DNA of 24,999 nucleotides, taken from the NCBI GenBank assembly GCA_000226015.1, contig JH152723.1, positions 1,679 to 26,677 of the forward strand. The letters run 5' to 3'. The position numbers were made by a program, and so were the translations under genes. Shown here piece by piece: positions 1-11,061 of the stretch (the first letter of the stretch is position 1; the number at the start of each line of letters is the position of its first letter). The stretch comes from Mnemiopsis leidyi (taxonomy: Eukaryota > Ctenophora > Tentaculata > Lobata > Bolinopsidae). The notes below the pieces were generated by a model. That model saw nothing but the letters and a program-made list of their open reading frames with translations, searched no databases and was not told the DNA's origin.

Positions 1-242
1 TCACTTAAACCTTTCAGTCCAACACAATAGAGGTGCCAGAACTTGAGACAGCTCTGACACTCAACTGAAAGCTCACCTTCCATGTATTTTTTGCAAGGAC
101 AATAGTCATCACTCGAACTTCCGGTTAAACTTTTTTGAGGGCTCCTCAAAACTTTGTTTCTCGGTCTCCCAGCAAGTCGCTTCGTATCTGCTTTCGTCTT
201 CTTCAACTGGTCATCGATCTTCTTCATCTTGTCATCCGTCAT
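1..242 (-). CDS. Partial protein with PHD-type zinc finger, cut by window edge
   Basis: An 80-residue frame opens with ATG and stays open to the first base of the window, so the C-terminal part is missing. The first 35 residues are Lys/Asp/Arg-rich. From residue 48 there is C-x-C-x11-C-x2-C-x4-H-x2-C (C48, C50, C62, C65, H70, C73) with a Trp just before the His (W69), which is the first part of a PHD finger. The last Cys pair would lie outside the window. PHD fingers bind histone tails or act as protein-interaction modules. The short basic N-terminus followed directly by a PHD, and the repeat-rich surroundings, also fit ORF1 of a CR1-like LINE, some of which carry PHD fingers. I cannot decide between a host gene and a transposon. 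The zinc-ligand spacing is seen; the role is inferred. Confidence 0.6.
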   Translation of the reverse strand, partial: MTDDKMKKIDDQLKKTKADTKRLAGRPRNKVLRSPQKSLTGSSSDDYCPCKKYMEGELSVECQSCLKFWHLYCVGLKGLS

Positions 243-1593
243 ACCTCAAATTATTTAATTAATAGTAGTTGTTGAAAGTATTAAAGGTGTGATGATGCTG
301 ATCATTATCTATTAGTAAACAAAGATTTAGTAAACAAAGATTTAAATTTAGGTTTATTTTTACATCAAAACATATCATAGATAAACATAACGCGTTGTGG
401 CGGCAAGTCACTCAGGTTTTCCAAAAAATTAATTTGATAGGTCGCCAGCCACCCATCCGAATTCGGAGAGGCGCGGGCATGCATCAGCGACGCTGGCTCA
501 GCAAATGGCCTGGCCACACGAGCAGAACCATGCACACAGGAAGGCTTGTTAAATCTAGAGTCTGGATTTCAGGTGTTGTGATCAGCTTAACGCTCACGTG
601 ACTACTGCATGGCCACGAGCAGAGCAGGGACTGTGCGGAGACAGCTAAACCAAGGACCCGAGTGCCGTATAGCTTTTCTGGGCCCCTTCCTACTGTCTCC
701 ACAAGCTAGCAACCATGTAACTCAAGCCAAAGCGCAGCCCGTTATGGAAGCTTCCCTGTCACAATTGTTCTTAATAAGTTTTTGACGAGTAATGGTTGAT
801 CATTTACGAGTCACCCGCTGCCACGTTTGAGTCAAATAGGCACATGTTGTCTCTTTTATTGGACAAGATATAATAATCACGAGTACAATTGTTAGCGTTA
901 CTGCACGACCAAGATATCGAACTAAACATCATGTCGGCATGAACAAATTTACTGACATGAAAAACGCCCAAAAATATTAATCAAAAGAAGTCGAGTAAAA
1001 ATTGTGGAAAAATTTACTTGGTCCCTTATCTTAAGTCATCTTGGCCGTGCAAAAACTGTAAGCTCATAATTTCCGATCAGCAAGTTCCGGGTAATCGGGT
1101 ATGACACCCTGAACAAACTGACCAATCAGCAAGCAATAAGTTAGTTGTAAAATTCGATCCTTCAGCTTTCGTCACTACTACAAAACAAAAAGTTGTGTGT
1201 CCACCACAGAAGGCACAATTGGTGACGTGACTCATATTGATAAAATTGGTCCGCGTCGACAACTGTGAGGATGCGGATGGTAGTCAAACAATATAATACA
1301 CATCTCACAACCTAGCTTTGCTTGTATAAAGTAGATTAGTTTACAAACTTGGTGTGCATTAGTCAGCGCAACGAGCGGCTCTTTGGATATGAATTAACCA
1401 ATAATATCCGTGGTGGACACACACCGCCAGGACGGCAGGATTATTGAGCAAGCTTTACCAAATACGTGGCTGTTCTATAATCTCATCGTAAGTCCCTGCC
1501 TTAGGATGTAATTAGCACGGCTCACATTTAATGTAAATTGCTGTATACGTCATTGTTCAAAGTAACCCTATTATTTAATTTATCATTTTACTT
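243..1593. other. Non-coding stretch, no supported gene
   Basis: No coding region can be supported here. There is a small direct duplication of a 15-base unit (agtaaacaaagattt) near 313-342. A somewhat GC-richer block at about 455-720 could be the 5' region of the PHD-containing frame on the minus strand. A short minus-strand frame ending near 1077 has two C-x2-C pairs but no other support. One CACGTG site lies at 595-600. Confidence 0.5.
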
Positions 1594-1755
1594 AACGGAG
1601 ACCCTCCTCATTTAACCCTCAATCACAGTTTACTGATCATTCAGCTGAGTCGACCAAAGAAGATTGAAAGTGCCCTTAGCACACTCCTTTAGGACTGGTA
1701 GATCTAGGAATCGAACCAACTTCTCACGAAGGCCACTGCCTAGTTAAACCAGTTC
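1594..1755 (-). mobile_element. tRNA-derived SINE copy, inverted and 3'-truncated
   Basis: Read on the minus strand this matches the two sense SINE copies at 4591 and 18932. It has a pol III B box (GGTTCGATTCC), then the same body with the GGAGTG, AATCTTCTTTGGTCGACT and GGGTTAAATGAGGAGGGTCTCC blocks in the same order. The tRNA-like head still has complementary ends (ACTGGT with ACCAGT) 60 nt apart, shorter than a normal tRNA. The copy stops after the GTTAA that precedes the tail in the other two, so about 80 bases of 3' end are missing. It is clearly more diverged in the head than the other copies. Confidence 0.8.
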
Positions 1756-1920
1756 AATATGCCGTTGGCATTTGCTGCAGTGTAACCCATCGTTGTTGGA
1801 GGCTTGTCTGGTATAGTCTCAAGTAATTTTCCCAGGCACACTTTAAACTAGTCAGGGTCTGTAACAGTGTTTACTTCCTTGGGCAATTTGTTCATAAATT
1901 ATTCAAATTTTGTAAATGTT

Positions 1921-2040
1921 ACTAAATTTGACCAAACGTTATAAAATTTGACCAAATGTTATAAAATTTGACCAAACGTTACTAAATTTGACCAAATGTT
2001 ACTAAATTTAACCAAACATTACTAAATTTGACCAGACCTT
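1921..2040. repeat. 20-bp minisatellite, six units
   Basis: Six contiguous 20-bp units follow the pattern actaaatttgaccaaacgtt. They differ mainly at bases 2-3 (ct/ta) and at base 17 (c/t). A degenerate seventh unit may precede it at 1901-1920. The period is exact across all six units. It is AT-rich and has no coding sense. Confidence 0.95.
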
Positions 2041-3097
2041 ATACTTTGTAATGGAGCCGGATAATCTTCTCGTTGAACTAAATGAATCATCATACCTTGT
2101 TCACCACACCTAGCTAATTGTCTGATTGAGCTTATCTCCTTTGATTCTCGATAATTGATTGTTTAAGGATGGCTTCCATCCAGGTCTAGATCTGGTGAGG
2201 TGTCTGCCTCACCACCTGCTAGTAAGAGGCCCAGATCATCTGCTAAGCAGGGCAATGTGTTATGTTTGTTGATAATTTACAATTTTTGCCATGAAATTGC
2301 TGCAAAATAAGCAATTTTTGTCCCGAAACTAACCTGAAATTCCACATTCTGGTTTGTCCCGGCACAGCAAAGTTTGCCAAAATTTACGGCAATAAACAAA
2401 TGGCACTGATTTGCAGCCAGGAAGTTATTCATAAACATGAGAGGGTTTAGTTCTAGCAGATAGCTATAATTGTTTATTTTATTTTATTTTTTTCAAATGT
2501 TGATTTATTTTCTTATGTTTTTAAGCCACCGTTTTGTGTATATTGTTAATTGACCCAGTTAAATAGTATTTTGCTTTTTCAATCTTTTCTGTTTCTTTTT
2601 AAGCTTGTAAGGATTGTAAAAAGTATTTAATATAGTAGTTTATACAGTTGGGCTAAATAATTAAATTTTAAGTTTCACAGTTTGTATGTTAAATTATTTT
2701 GTTTACCAGCGATGATGTATGTCATTGCCTTATATTCTATTCTATATTCTATATTGTAACCTAATGGTTACTGCTCAAAAACCATAGTTGCCCTGGCTCC
2801 TGGCCTCCTTCAATGACCCCCTTATCACCACAAGGTTGCTGTTTTGGCAACTAGTTTTAGTATCTGGAGTATTAATTTAGCCCTTGCATTATGAGAACTC
2901 TTAAGAAAATCATGCTATTCTTTCTCAGTATTAGCTGGACCTTTTTTAACACTCAAAATAGATTAACACCTCTTATTGGAATTCTTGTTTCACCGAAATT
3001 GATGTCACTTCTTATGATACGTAAATTATTATTGCAAATTGTTACATTCTTATCTAATGTATGGTCGGACTATTTAAATGTACTAACACATTTGTAG
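2041..3097. other. AT-rich upstream region of CCT3
   Basis: No gene is supported. The stretch is AT-rich, with T-rich runs around 2470-2520 and a short TTCTATA-type repeat near 2731-2755. A 24-codon basic, Ser-rich open segment at about 2195-2265 lacks a start and ends soon after. Just before the CCT3 start codon, TACTAAC (3081-3087) followed by TTTGTAG (3091-3097) looks like a branch point plus 3' splice site, so the 5' UTR is probably spliced and the promoter of CCT3 lies upstream in this stretch. Confidence 0.4.
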
Positions 3098-3108
3098 AGG
3101 GATTGAAG

Positions 3109-6100
3109 ATGCAGGCTCCTATGCTAGTTTTGAAGAACAATTCCAAACGAGAGAGTGGAAGGAAAGTTCAATTGAGCAACATCAAAGCAGCCAAGACCAT
3201 CAGTGACATAGTGAGTTTTTGCATCTGTTTGGAATTTCTTCAATTTTAGACAATGGTTTGGCCAAGTATTGCACATAAAATGATATATGAAGAAATGTTA
3301 TACTCAATCTTTAAAAATAATTGTACAAATTGGGTGTCCTAAAGGTGCTTACTTCAGATACGAACATGCCTCGGTCCAAAAGCCATGTTAAAAATGTTAA
3401 TGGATCCTATGGGAGGAATTGTTATGACAAATGATGGCAATGCAATCCTAAGAGAGATTCAAGTGCAACATCCTGCTGCAAAAAGTATGATAGAAATCAG
3501 CCGTACTCAGGATGAGGAGGTTGGGGATGGAACAACAAGTGTTATCATTCTGGCTGGAGAGCTTCTTAAAGTAGCTGAACCCTTCCTAGTCGAAAATATG
3601 CATCCAACAGTTATCATTGCTGCATATAGACAAGCATTAGAAGATGCTGTTGATATGATGAGAAATGATGTTGCTAAATCTGTCGATATTAATAACAGAG
3701 AAGAAATGATTAAGATTATCAAATCCAGGTTAGTTTTTTTGAATTGTCAGTAAAACAAAGAAAATTCAATAAGAGTTCAAGCCTGAGCAATAATCATTGT
3801 ATTGTGATTATTTTGATTAAATACAGATAGATTTTAAAATATTGTTCTTCTTCAGTCTTGGAACAAAGTTCATGAAAGGTTGGAATGATTTAGCATGTGG
3901 AATAGCTCTTGATGCAGTCAAATGTGTAAATATTGATGATAAGGGTGGCTACAAAGAAATTGACATTAAAAGATATGCAAAAGTTGAAAAGGTAATATAA
4001 ACACACAAGTGCCTTTTTGCCCCATGGTCACTGACAACCCAAGATTTTCCCTATGGTCTTAGTTGATCATAGCACCCAGCAGTTAAAGGTGTGGTCAACT
4101 TTTCCCCCTTTAAATGGATTATTCTCTCAGGTACCAGGAGGAAGCATAGAAATGTCAGAAATTCTAGATGGAGTTATGTTCAATAAGGATGTTACTCACA
4201 CTGGCATGAAGAGGCGAATAGAAAACCCCAGGTTAGAAAAATATTGAGTTCAAGTTTTGTAATTATCTTTAATATTTTTTTGAATTCATAGCTTTTTAAT
4301 GTCTCTAAATAAAGGTATTAATATATGTAATAAGATCTAACTGATGAAATTGCAACTGGGTAAGCTTGTTTTTGTTAACAAATTTACCACCTCTCCCAAC
4401 AGGATTGTCATGTTGGACTGTAATTTAGAGTACAAAAAGGGAGAAAGTCAGACTAATATGGAGTTCATGCAAGAAACCGACTTCAGGAAGATTCTCCAAT
4501 TGGAGGAAAACTATATCAAAGAGATATGTGATGATATCATCGCTCTCAAGCCAGATCTCGTCCTTACAGGTTACCCGTTTTTCATTTATGGGTTGGTGGT
4601 GTAGTGGTATCTACCCCGACTTTCTATGGAGGAGATCGAGGGTTCAATTTCCAGATCCATCAATCCTAGAGGAGTGCTCTAAGTGCATCTGCCTATGCAA
4701 TCTTCTTTGGTCGACTTAGCCAAATGACTGATGGTTAAATGAGGAGGGTCTCTGTTAAAAGATCTAGTATTTGCCAAGAGCCCCTTCAGTATGACTGTGA
4801 AACCCTGGGTACAGGTGTAACAAAAACAAATATTTGGGCTGAACTGTACGACCTCTAAGTACATTAAACATGTTGAAATTTGATTTGATAAAAGCATGTT
4901 TCTATCTTGTTGCGTAGAACCTTCATGACTTTGACCAGATTCTACTAAACATTTCAACCTTTCAGAAAAAGGAGTATCTGATCTTGCACAGCATTTTCTC
5001 TTGAAGGCAGGTATCAGTGCCATCAGACGCCTGCGTAAGAGTGACATGAATCGTGTCGCACGTGCAGTTGGAGGGCAGATTGTCCACAGAACGGAAGAAT
5101 TGAAGGAATCTGATGTGGGAACAGAGTGTGGACTTTTTGAGGTTGGTACAATCATCCAAACTTTGTTTATTTGATATCTTCTATCGTCTTTAATCATTCT
5201 TTAACAATGAGTCTGGTTTATGCAGGACTGATACCACAATCTTGTTTCAGATCAAAAAGTTCGGCGATGAATACTTCACATTCCTGACCAAGTGTAAGAA
5301 CCCAAAAGCATGCACCATTCTCCTGAGGGGTGCTAGCAAAGACGTTCTCATGGAAGTGGAGAGGAACCTACAGGACGCCATGAATGTTGCCAGGAATGTC
5401 ATGCTTGACCCTTTCCTGGTTAGTAGATAGTTTCTCGTGAAAATAGTTTTGTTTTTTTGTCATGGCTGCATGATTTGAACAAAAGATTCGACAAAAAAAT
5501 TGAACAAAATTAGACTGCGTAAAAAAGAACCATTGAATTCAGTCAATTATGGACAATTTTTATGTCATCAGATCTTGATTTCCGTACCACAGTCTTCGTC
5601 ATGTTCTTCTATGTCTCTTGAAGTAGTAGTGTTTTTAAATTAATAACAAACATCCTCAAAAAGTATCCAAAGTTATGAACATGAAGTACAAAAAAAGCAA
5701 GAAAAAAAAGCACGAAAAACTTAAAAACCAGTATACAACTTGAATTTTACATTTCTCCACTTTACCCCTATAAAAGCTACAAGTCTGGGATCTCCGAAAT
5801 CATTGATATTTTTTAGAGTTATGTTAATGGTTCTTTAGACCATGTAATTTATGGTATTATGACTGGTTTAAAAACCACTGTCTCATTCACTGCGATGCAG
5901 TTGAACAATTGTACCTCAAAGTGTCCATAGCAGCTACCGGATGTTCCCTAGACATCGATGAAAGCTCCAAAGTAGTAAACATCCCACTCCTTGACATTTC
6001 AGTCCTTTTCATATTAATGTGAGTCTAATCATTGGCCACAGATTGGTGTTTACCGTCCTATTCTAAAATTTATTTTACCTCAAGATTAAGAAGTAATGAA

Positions 6101-9100
6101 TTACAGGGCACGTTTGACCGATGCAGTACCATGTATAGGCTATAGCATAGGCCAATTTATAAAATCAACTTAACAAAATCAAATTTCAAAAAAACCTTAA
6201 AATACCGTAGCTCCTCGGTCTTTATATTTTTAGGCATTGGTCTCACACTTTCTTTTGTCTGCAGCTCTTTCATCAGGTGTCTCTTTCTCAGTTGCTGATG
6301 TTGTCCTTGTAGCAACCTGATTGCTCAATGAGGTCGCTTGGTTGGCTCCAGAATTCATCCAGTTTCCGCAGCTAAGCAAACCTTTCATCACATCTTTGAC
6401 ATACATTCCAAATCTTTTGTTTGTCATAGTGTAGAGAATCGGATTCACAAATGCATTTATGGCCGTACAATTGAACGCCAGTAAGTCAAGAAATTGAGAG
6501 ATATCAAGATTCTTGCTCTTCATGAAAGTGAAGATGACGTAGGGGACCCAGCTAAGAATAAAGCAGCCAGACAAGGCACAGACCATGACCAATGCTTTGA
6601 AGTTGATCTTATTACTCCCTTGACCTTGGGACCTTCTAGATGTCCTGACTGCAATGGTACATAGGACGATGTTCTCTACGGTTATAAGCAGTAGGGGTAT
6701 CATGACAATGATTGCTACCGCGACTTTAAACAGAGGCCCAGCTTCAACATTCACATAGATGCTCGACATGCATTTGCCATTCCCTGGATTGAACGTCGAG
6801 GATGACTTATATGCCAGAGAAATAACACAACCAGCTGATGCAACAATCCAAGTAACAATTACAATAATTCTGACCTTGATCTGTGAAACAGCAGAGAAAG
6901 GATGTGTAACCAGCCAAAGTCGGTATGAGGTAATGAGAAGGACTGTCAGTGCGTTAGCAGAGCCAGGTATAAATCCAATCTGGGCATTAATGAAGCAGTA
7001 GACGGGTCCAAGAATCCATTTCCCGGCTAGATTAGTTATAGCTATAGGAGTTATGCTAAATATTATGTAAAGAATATCTGCAACCGCCAAATTTTGCACC
7101 AGAATGACGGACACCGTGTCAAGTCTTATTGCATCATATCTGACTGACGAATATAAGACTGTCCCATTCCCGAATAGTCCAATAAGCGTAACGAAGCATA
7201 AGTAGGCTGACAATGGAACTCTCTGAGCTATACTTAATTGCAAGACTAGAGAAGTTCCTTCTTCCTCAACATTGACAGTATCGTTAATAGCGACTTTCAT
7301 GTTTATTTCATTTATTCTCACCCTGAAAATATATACAGTTTTTTATAAATAGTTTGTGCCATAATTAAGTTTACAGCTATTCTTCACCATGCCATCCATG
7401 AGACAACGAATAAAGAAAAATCAAGATGATATAGGACACATAAAATGTTGGAAAACCGAAACTGAGATTGCAATATATTACAGTAGGGCTCCCTCATGGT
7501 ATGGGCAAGAAAGAACATTCTTGAGCAGTGGCCTTAAACACATACTCAAGTGTCAGTTATTTTGGCTCTTGATCTTGGTGCATACCTTGATAAGCTTTCT
7601 AACCGTCATGCTGAATAATGTGCTACGTTGATATCCCAATATACAGTCATGTGACCTGCAAAGTTACTCAATCGCAAAGTTGTTCAAGTAATGTCCAACT
7701 TCATTGAACCAGTGCTATAAGAATATTTCCAGAATCAGCTCACAAGAAGATTTCTTCATGAAACAATGTGGTCTTGTTCTTGTTAGAATAGGGTACACTA
7801 GTTGTACAGTTATTCTGTCACCACATCTAATATTATCATTATATAAGATGCAAGGCAGCAGCCCCCGCAAAACTTTTATATTCAGTCGGGATCTCGTTAT
7901 TCTAATTGCGTGGCGTAATTTGAAGGAAAATATGACGGACTTAAAATTGCAGCATTTACTGTTAACTGCTCATGAACAATGACTAAAATCAACTTATTTT
8001 GAGTTTTAGTTTTGTTGTACGTGATTATCAACGGCGTTGTACGTAGGCAGGTGATGGAAATACAGCAGCCGCCTAGCACTGCGAAATGCGGCTTTAATTC
8101 ATGTTACTTTCGAATAACTTTTATTGAACTAGAACAGATAACACGAGTAATTAAAAAACAACTTCTTTTATACGGCAATAACTTCTGTTATACCCCAAAC
8201 GTCAATATGACTTAGTCTTTGGGTTTGTCCAAAATGGTCTTACATAATCATTCATATATTTTTCGTTCTTTCCGCTACATGTTAGTCTGTACTACAACTT
8301 AACTCGTTTGAGTGAGCTTCTTTGTCTTGATCTTATGATCTGTAACTTATGATGAGGTAAAACTATTTTAATTTTGAAATTTAGAAAAAACTAAATAGTT
8401 CAAATAACGTCTTCATACTTGTGTCTGTTCCAGGTCCCTGGAGGAGGAGCCGTAGAAGCAGCTCTAGCGCACCGCCTCAACGAAAAATCTAAAGCTATCC
8501 AGGGAGTAGGACAATGGCCTTACAGGGCCCTGGCTGAGGCTCTCAAGGTCATTCCCAAGACACTCATGCAGGTGGGTACTGATGTAGTGTGTAGACATGA
8601 CAGTCGACACTTCACTTTCGCACGTTGAATTAGCCTGGGGTCTACACGTGGATTTATTAATCTTGGTTTTAGTTTTACTTTCTACATAATGATATAATAA
8701 TCTACAATCCATAACCATATAATATAAAATCCTTATTTTATCATCTTGTTTACGGAAGTTGGGGTTACTTCAAGTTTTATCGATAACCAAATTAATCTTA
8801 AAATTAATCTTGAAATTGATCATTAAGTTTAACAAAAACTGCTGCAAGTTGTTCGTCTTGTCCACACATTGAACATTCTGTAATGAAATAACTTATCTGC
8901 CTGCCAGGAGTGCTGAAATCAATGTATCTTACTGTATGTTACTGCGGTATATAATGTAGCAGTAAGCACTATCTTACATGTGTACCTGATGTTCTCCAGC
9001 TATATATTCTGATCGAATCTGGTAACCATGGTTACACGCAAATAATTAAATGCCATCTTTCACGCTTTAGTTACTAAGTTACTTTGCTCTCTTCACTCTT

Positions 9101-9928
9101 GGATGTTTGTAACGGCTCTTGACATTCCTTATCCGCGTAAAATGCTCCGTATTTTGTACTACTAGCGTGTTTGAAAACCACTCGCTTCTCCCCCTCAAAA
9201 TCTTATCAAGTTATTAGTTTATAATCATGGGTCTTTACTCCATTTTTTATTCTGCCGAGCCTTGTTAAAGCTAGGAAAGTAAAATAAGAGCTGTTACGAA
9301 AGGGCGACGAAATAGAATAAAAACTAGACCGCATTGTAATTATCTAAACGGAGGTGTCGTCTTCACAAAAATCTACTCACTGCTGTCTACATGACGGGCA
9401 ACTTGAAGGCGTGCTCTGCTTTACAAATAGACTGAGAGTAAAGGGCGATGTTTACCTTGCAGAACTGCGGAGTAAACACGATAAGAACAATGACAAACCT
9501 GACTGCAAAACACGCGACAAGCGGCCCTACCTGGGGGGTGGACGGTGAGACTGGAAACATTGTTGATATGGAGGAGTTTGGAGTATGGGATACTCTACAG
9601 GTCAGTGGAAGATTCTAGAATAAATACTTTTTTATAGTTTTCCTGAACTCCTTATGACCAAAGTTTCATTCCGACTTAGTATTAGATCTATGACGTGGTC
9701 GTTCTTGATCATGATTTGTAACGACTTTGGCTCATTTGGGTCCTCTTGAGCCTTTAAGAATTGTAATTTCAGGTCAAATCCCAAGTACTCAAGACAGCAA
9801 TTGAAACAGCCATCTTGCTTCTCCGAATTGACGACATCGTTAGTGGAGTCAAGAAACAATCCGACATTGACGCAGAGAAAATGGCGGGAAAATTCCAGCC
9901 TGCTCCTCAAGAGCCGGCGGAAGAGTAG
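3109..9928 (+). CDS. CCT3: T-complex protein 1 subunit gamma (CCT3), ten coding exons
   Basis: This is the gamma subunit of the cytosolic TRiC/CCT chaperonin, which folds actin, tubulin and many other proteins using ATP. Exons: 3109-3210, 3358-3728, 3856-3991, 4131-4231, 4403-4569, 4966-5141, 5251-5418, 8434-8571, 9463-9600, 9773-9928. All nine introns are GT-AG and every junction phase closes, giving 550 residues against about 545 in human. Near-identical family blocks are visible: TKRESGRKVQ-like start, DPMGGIVMTNDGNAIL (residues 50-65), the ATP-site GDGTT (90-94), EYKKGESQ, ACTILLRGAS, and VPGGGA (408-413). D393 in NLQDAMN is the counterpart of the catalytic Asp of GroEL. The ATG at 3109 gives an N-terminus of the family length. 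Introns are 109-396 nt except intron 7 (3,015 nt, with an antisense GPCR) and intron 8 (891 nt). Intron 5 carries a SINE. The C-terminal tail is short and Pro/Glu-rich. I see no canonical AATAAA within several hundred bases after the stop. Confidence 0.97.
4591..4831 (+). mobile_element. tRNA-derived SINE in CCT3 intron 5
   Basis: A full-length-looking copy of about 240 bp. The 5' end is tRNA-like: an A box (TGGTGTAGTGG), a B box (GGTTCAATTTC), and ends that can pair as an acceptor stem (GGTTGGTGG with CCATCAATC, including G-U pairs). The body continues with TGCCTATGCAATCTTCTTTG, GGGTCTCTGTTAAAAGATCTAG, and a 3' part reading CCCCTTCAGTATGACTGTGA then CCTGGGTACAGGTGTAACAAA. The parent tRNA is of the Gly/Glu/Asp type by its D-arm sequence, but I cannot fix which. 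It is in sense orientation and starts 21 nt after the exon 5 donor site. Confidence 0.9.
5419..6229. other. CCT3 intron 7, part before the nested receptor
   Basis: Intronic sequence without coding support. It is AT-rich, with an A-rich patch around 5640-5720. A TTTATT at 6069-6074 reads AATAAA on the minus strand about 155 nt past the stop codon of the nested receptor and is a reasonable poly(A) signal for it. Confidence 0.5.
6230..7300 (-). CDS. Class A (rhodopsin-like) GPCR nested in CCT3 intron 7
   Basis: A single-exon seven-transmembrane receptor of 356 residues on the strand opposite CCT3. N45 in GNGTV marks TM1, D75 in NLAVAD TM2, and C102 (TM3 top) pairs with C177 in the second extracellular loop. 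TM6 has SWVPY (W251, P253) and TM7 NPILY (287-290), followed by an amphipathic helix 8 (TNKRFGMYVKDVM). An NDT glycosylation site lies at residue 6. The usual DRY at the end of TM3 is SYR (125-127), so the acidic residue is absent, and the usual Cys of CWxP is Ser. The frame is open seven codons upstream, but only through a GTG; the first in-frame ATG is at 7300. TTTTCAG just upstream (7323-7329) resembles a 3' splice site, so a 5' UTR intron is likely. The ligand is unknown; it resembles the lineage-specific orphan receptors common in cnidarians, without proof. A close paralogue lies at 12349. Confidence 0.95.
   Translation of the reverse strand: MKVAINDTVNVEEEGTSLVLQLSIAQRVPLSAYLCFVTLIGLFGNGTVLYSSVRYDAIRLDTVSVILVQNLAVADILYIIFSITPIAITNLAGKWILGPVYCFINAQIGFIPGSANALTVLLITSYRLWLVTHPFSAVSQIKVRIIVIVTWIVASAGCVISLAYKSSSTFNPGNGKCMSSIYVNVEAGPLFKVAVAIIVMIPLLLITVENIVLCTIAVRTSRRSQGQGSNKINFKALVMVCALSGCFILSWVPYVIFTFMKSKNLDISQFLDLLAFNCTAINAFVNPILYTMTNKRFGMYVKDVMKGLLSCGNWMNSGANQATSLSNQVATRTTSATEKETPDERAADKRKCETNA
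7301..8433. other. CCT3 intron 7, part after the nested receptor
   Basis: No gene is supported. For the antisense receptor this is the upstream side and should contain its promoter and 5' exon, but I see no convincing TATA box or donor. The intron ends in CTTGTGTCTGTTCCAG, a pyrimidine-rich 3' splice site for CCT3 exon 8. Confidence 0.45.
8572..9462. other. CCT3 intron 8
   Basis: An 891-nt intron with no internal gene or clear repeat. It opens with GTGGGT and ends TTTACCTTGCAG. It holds one CACGTG at 8645-8650. Confidence 0.6.
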
Positions 9929-11061
9929 ATACCGTCCTTTTTCTGTCACTCTCATTTTATTTTTACCTCGCCACTTTTTATAGAGCTAAACAGGGTGCTA
10001 TTTTCGTATTTTTCCACCGCCGCACCCACTTTGTAGTACAGATGTTGAAGTGTTTGGTTGTGTGCACGTGTGCACGTGCGTGCATTGCCGTTGAGCGGCT
10101 TGTTGCGCAGCGCACGTTGTGTAATCGTTGGTGGTTGCTTCTACACGCTGTACACGGCAAGGCAGCAAAACTCGCATCTGACTTTTATAGTTTTGATACT
10201 ATTTGAGAGTTTTGTTGTATATTTGTAAAATTATTTATCGGTTTTGCTCGCCAGTTCGATTGTTTAAATTTGTCCTAGTATAGGTCAGACCAAGGTTTTA
10301 TACCCATATTGATCAATCTCAAAGAAACAAAAAAATCGATAGCCTGCCATTTAAATTGTATTGATAAATAACCCGTTGTTTCCTTTAATTTTTGGTAAAA
10401 TCTCGTTCTCTGCTTTTACAAAAACACAGTATTTACATGACAAAATATTTGTCTAGTTTTGCAGATCCTTATGAGACGGACGCCTTTAAGATGAGGTCAG
10501 GATGAAAGTCACGCATAACATCGCTGACATCTACTACAAGGGATGAACTGAAGAATCTTAGGGAAACATCTGCTAACTTTTCTCGGAACGTCTATATTTT
10601 CAGGTGAGCCATAAACTGATTTATTACTTTGTTGCTTATTTATTAGATGCCACAGTTTTAATCTCCTCTACTAACCAAATAAAACGTATATCTGGAAAAA
10701 TCTTTTAAAGCACCATTAAATTTAATCTGTTATAAATTACCTAGCCTTACGAATACTGAATGAAAAATTTTCCCAAAACAGTCAGACAAGCGATGGATTG
10801 TTAGGAAATTCAAATTATATCATCATAAGGAGGTAGAGTACTTTCGTAATTGACATCATCAGTACCTATTGAAAATATAGCAAATTAGTCTGGGTGGAAA
10901 ATGTAAAAACTCTAAAATCCTAAAAATGTAGAGGAGGCTCATTCAATCAAAAATGCTCAGAGAAGCTGTCTCACGAAACGCCAAGGCACATCGGGTGGAG
11001 GGGGGTCGTTAGGCCCCAACTAGTAGTGAGTATACTAGCACCTGCTCGAAAAGGGAAAAAC
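9929..11061. other. CCT3 3' flank and intergenic sequence
   Basis: No gene is supported. The first 230 bases contain a GT/CA-rich alternation (about 10050-10085) with two adjacent CACGTG sites at 10065 and 10073. An AATAAA lies at about 10676, some 750 nt past the CCT3 stop, too far for a typical poly(A) signal. The remainder is AT-rich. The untranslated 3' tail of the Penelope-like element probably occupies the part nearest 11061, but I cannot define its end. Confidence 0.4.

Noticed and set aside
1077..1262. Minus-strand frame with two C-x2-C pairs suggestive of a zinc ribbon
   Set aside because: Only about 53 residues follow its first ATG, the Cys spacing is not that of a named finger, and nothing around it supports a gene.
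2195..2300. Short basic Ser-rich open segment resembling the start of a retroelement gag-like frame
   Set aside because: It has no start codon in frame, a stop upstream and another soon after, and no continuation in other frames that I could follow.
7301..7321. Upstream extension of the nested GPCR by seven residues
   Set aside because: The extension would start at GTG, not ATG. A splice-acceptor-like TTTTCAG directly precedes it, so the ATG at 7300 is the better start.
7389..8215. Plus-strand frames inside CCT3 intron 7
   Set aside because: No motifs, low-complexity AT-rich composition, and position inside an intron between supported features.
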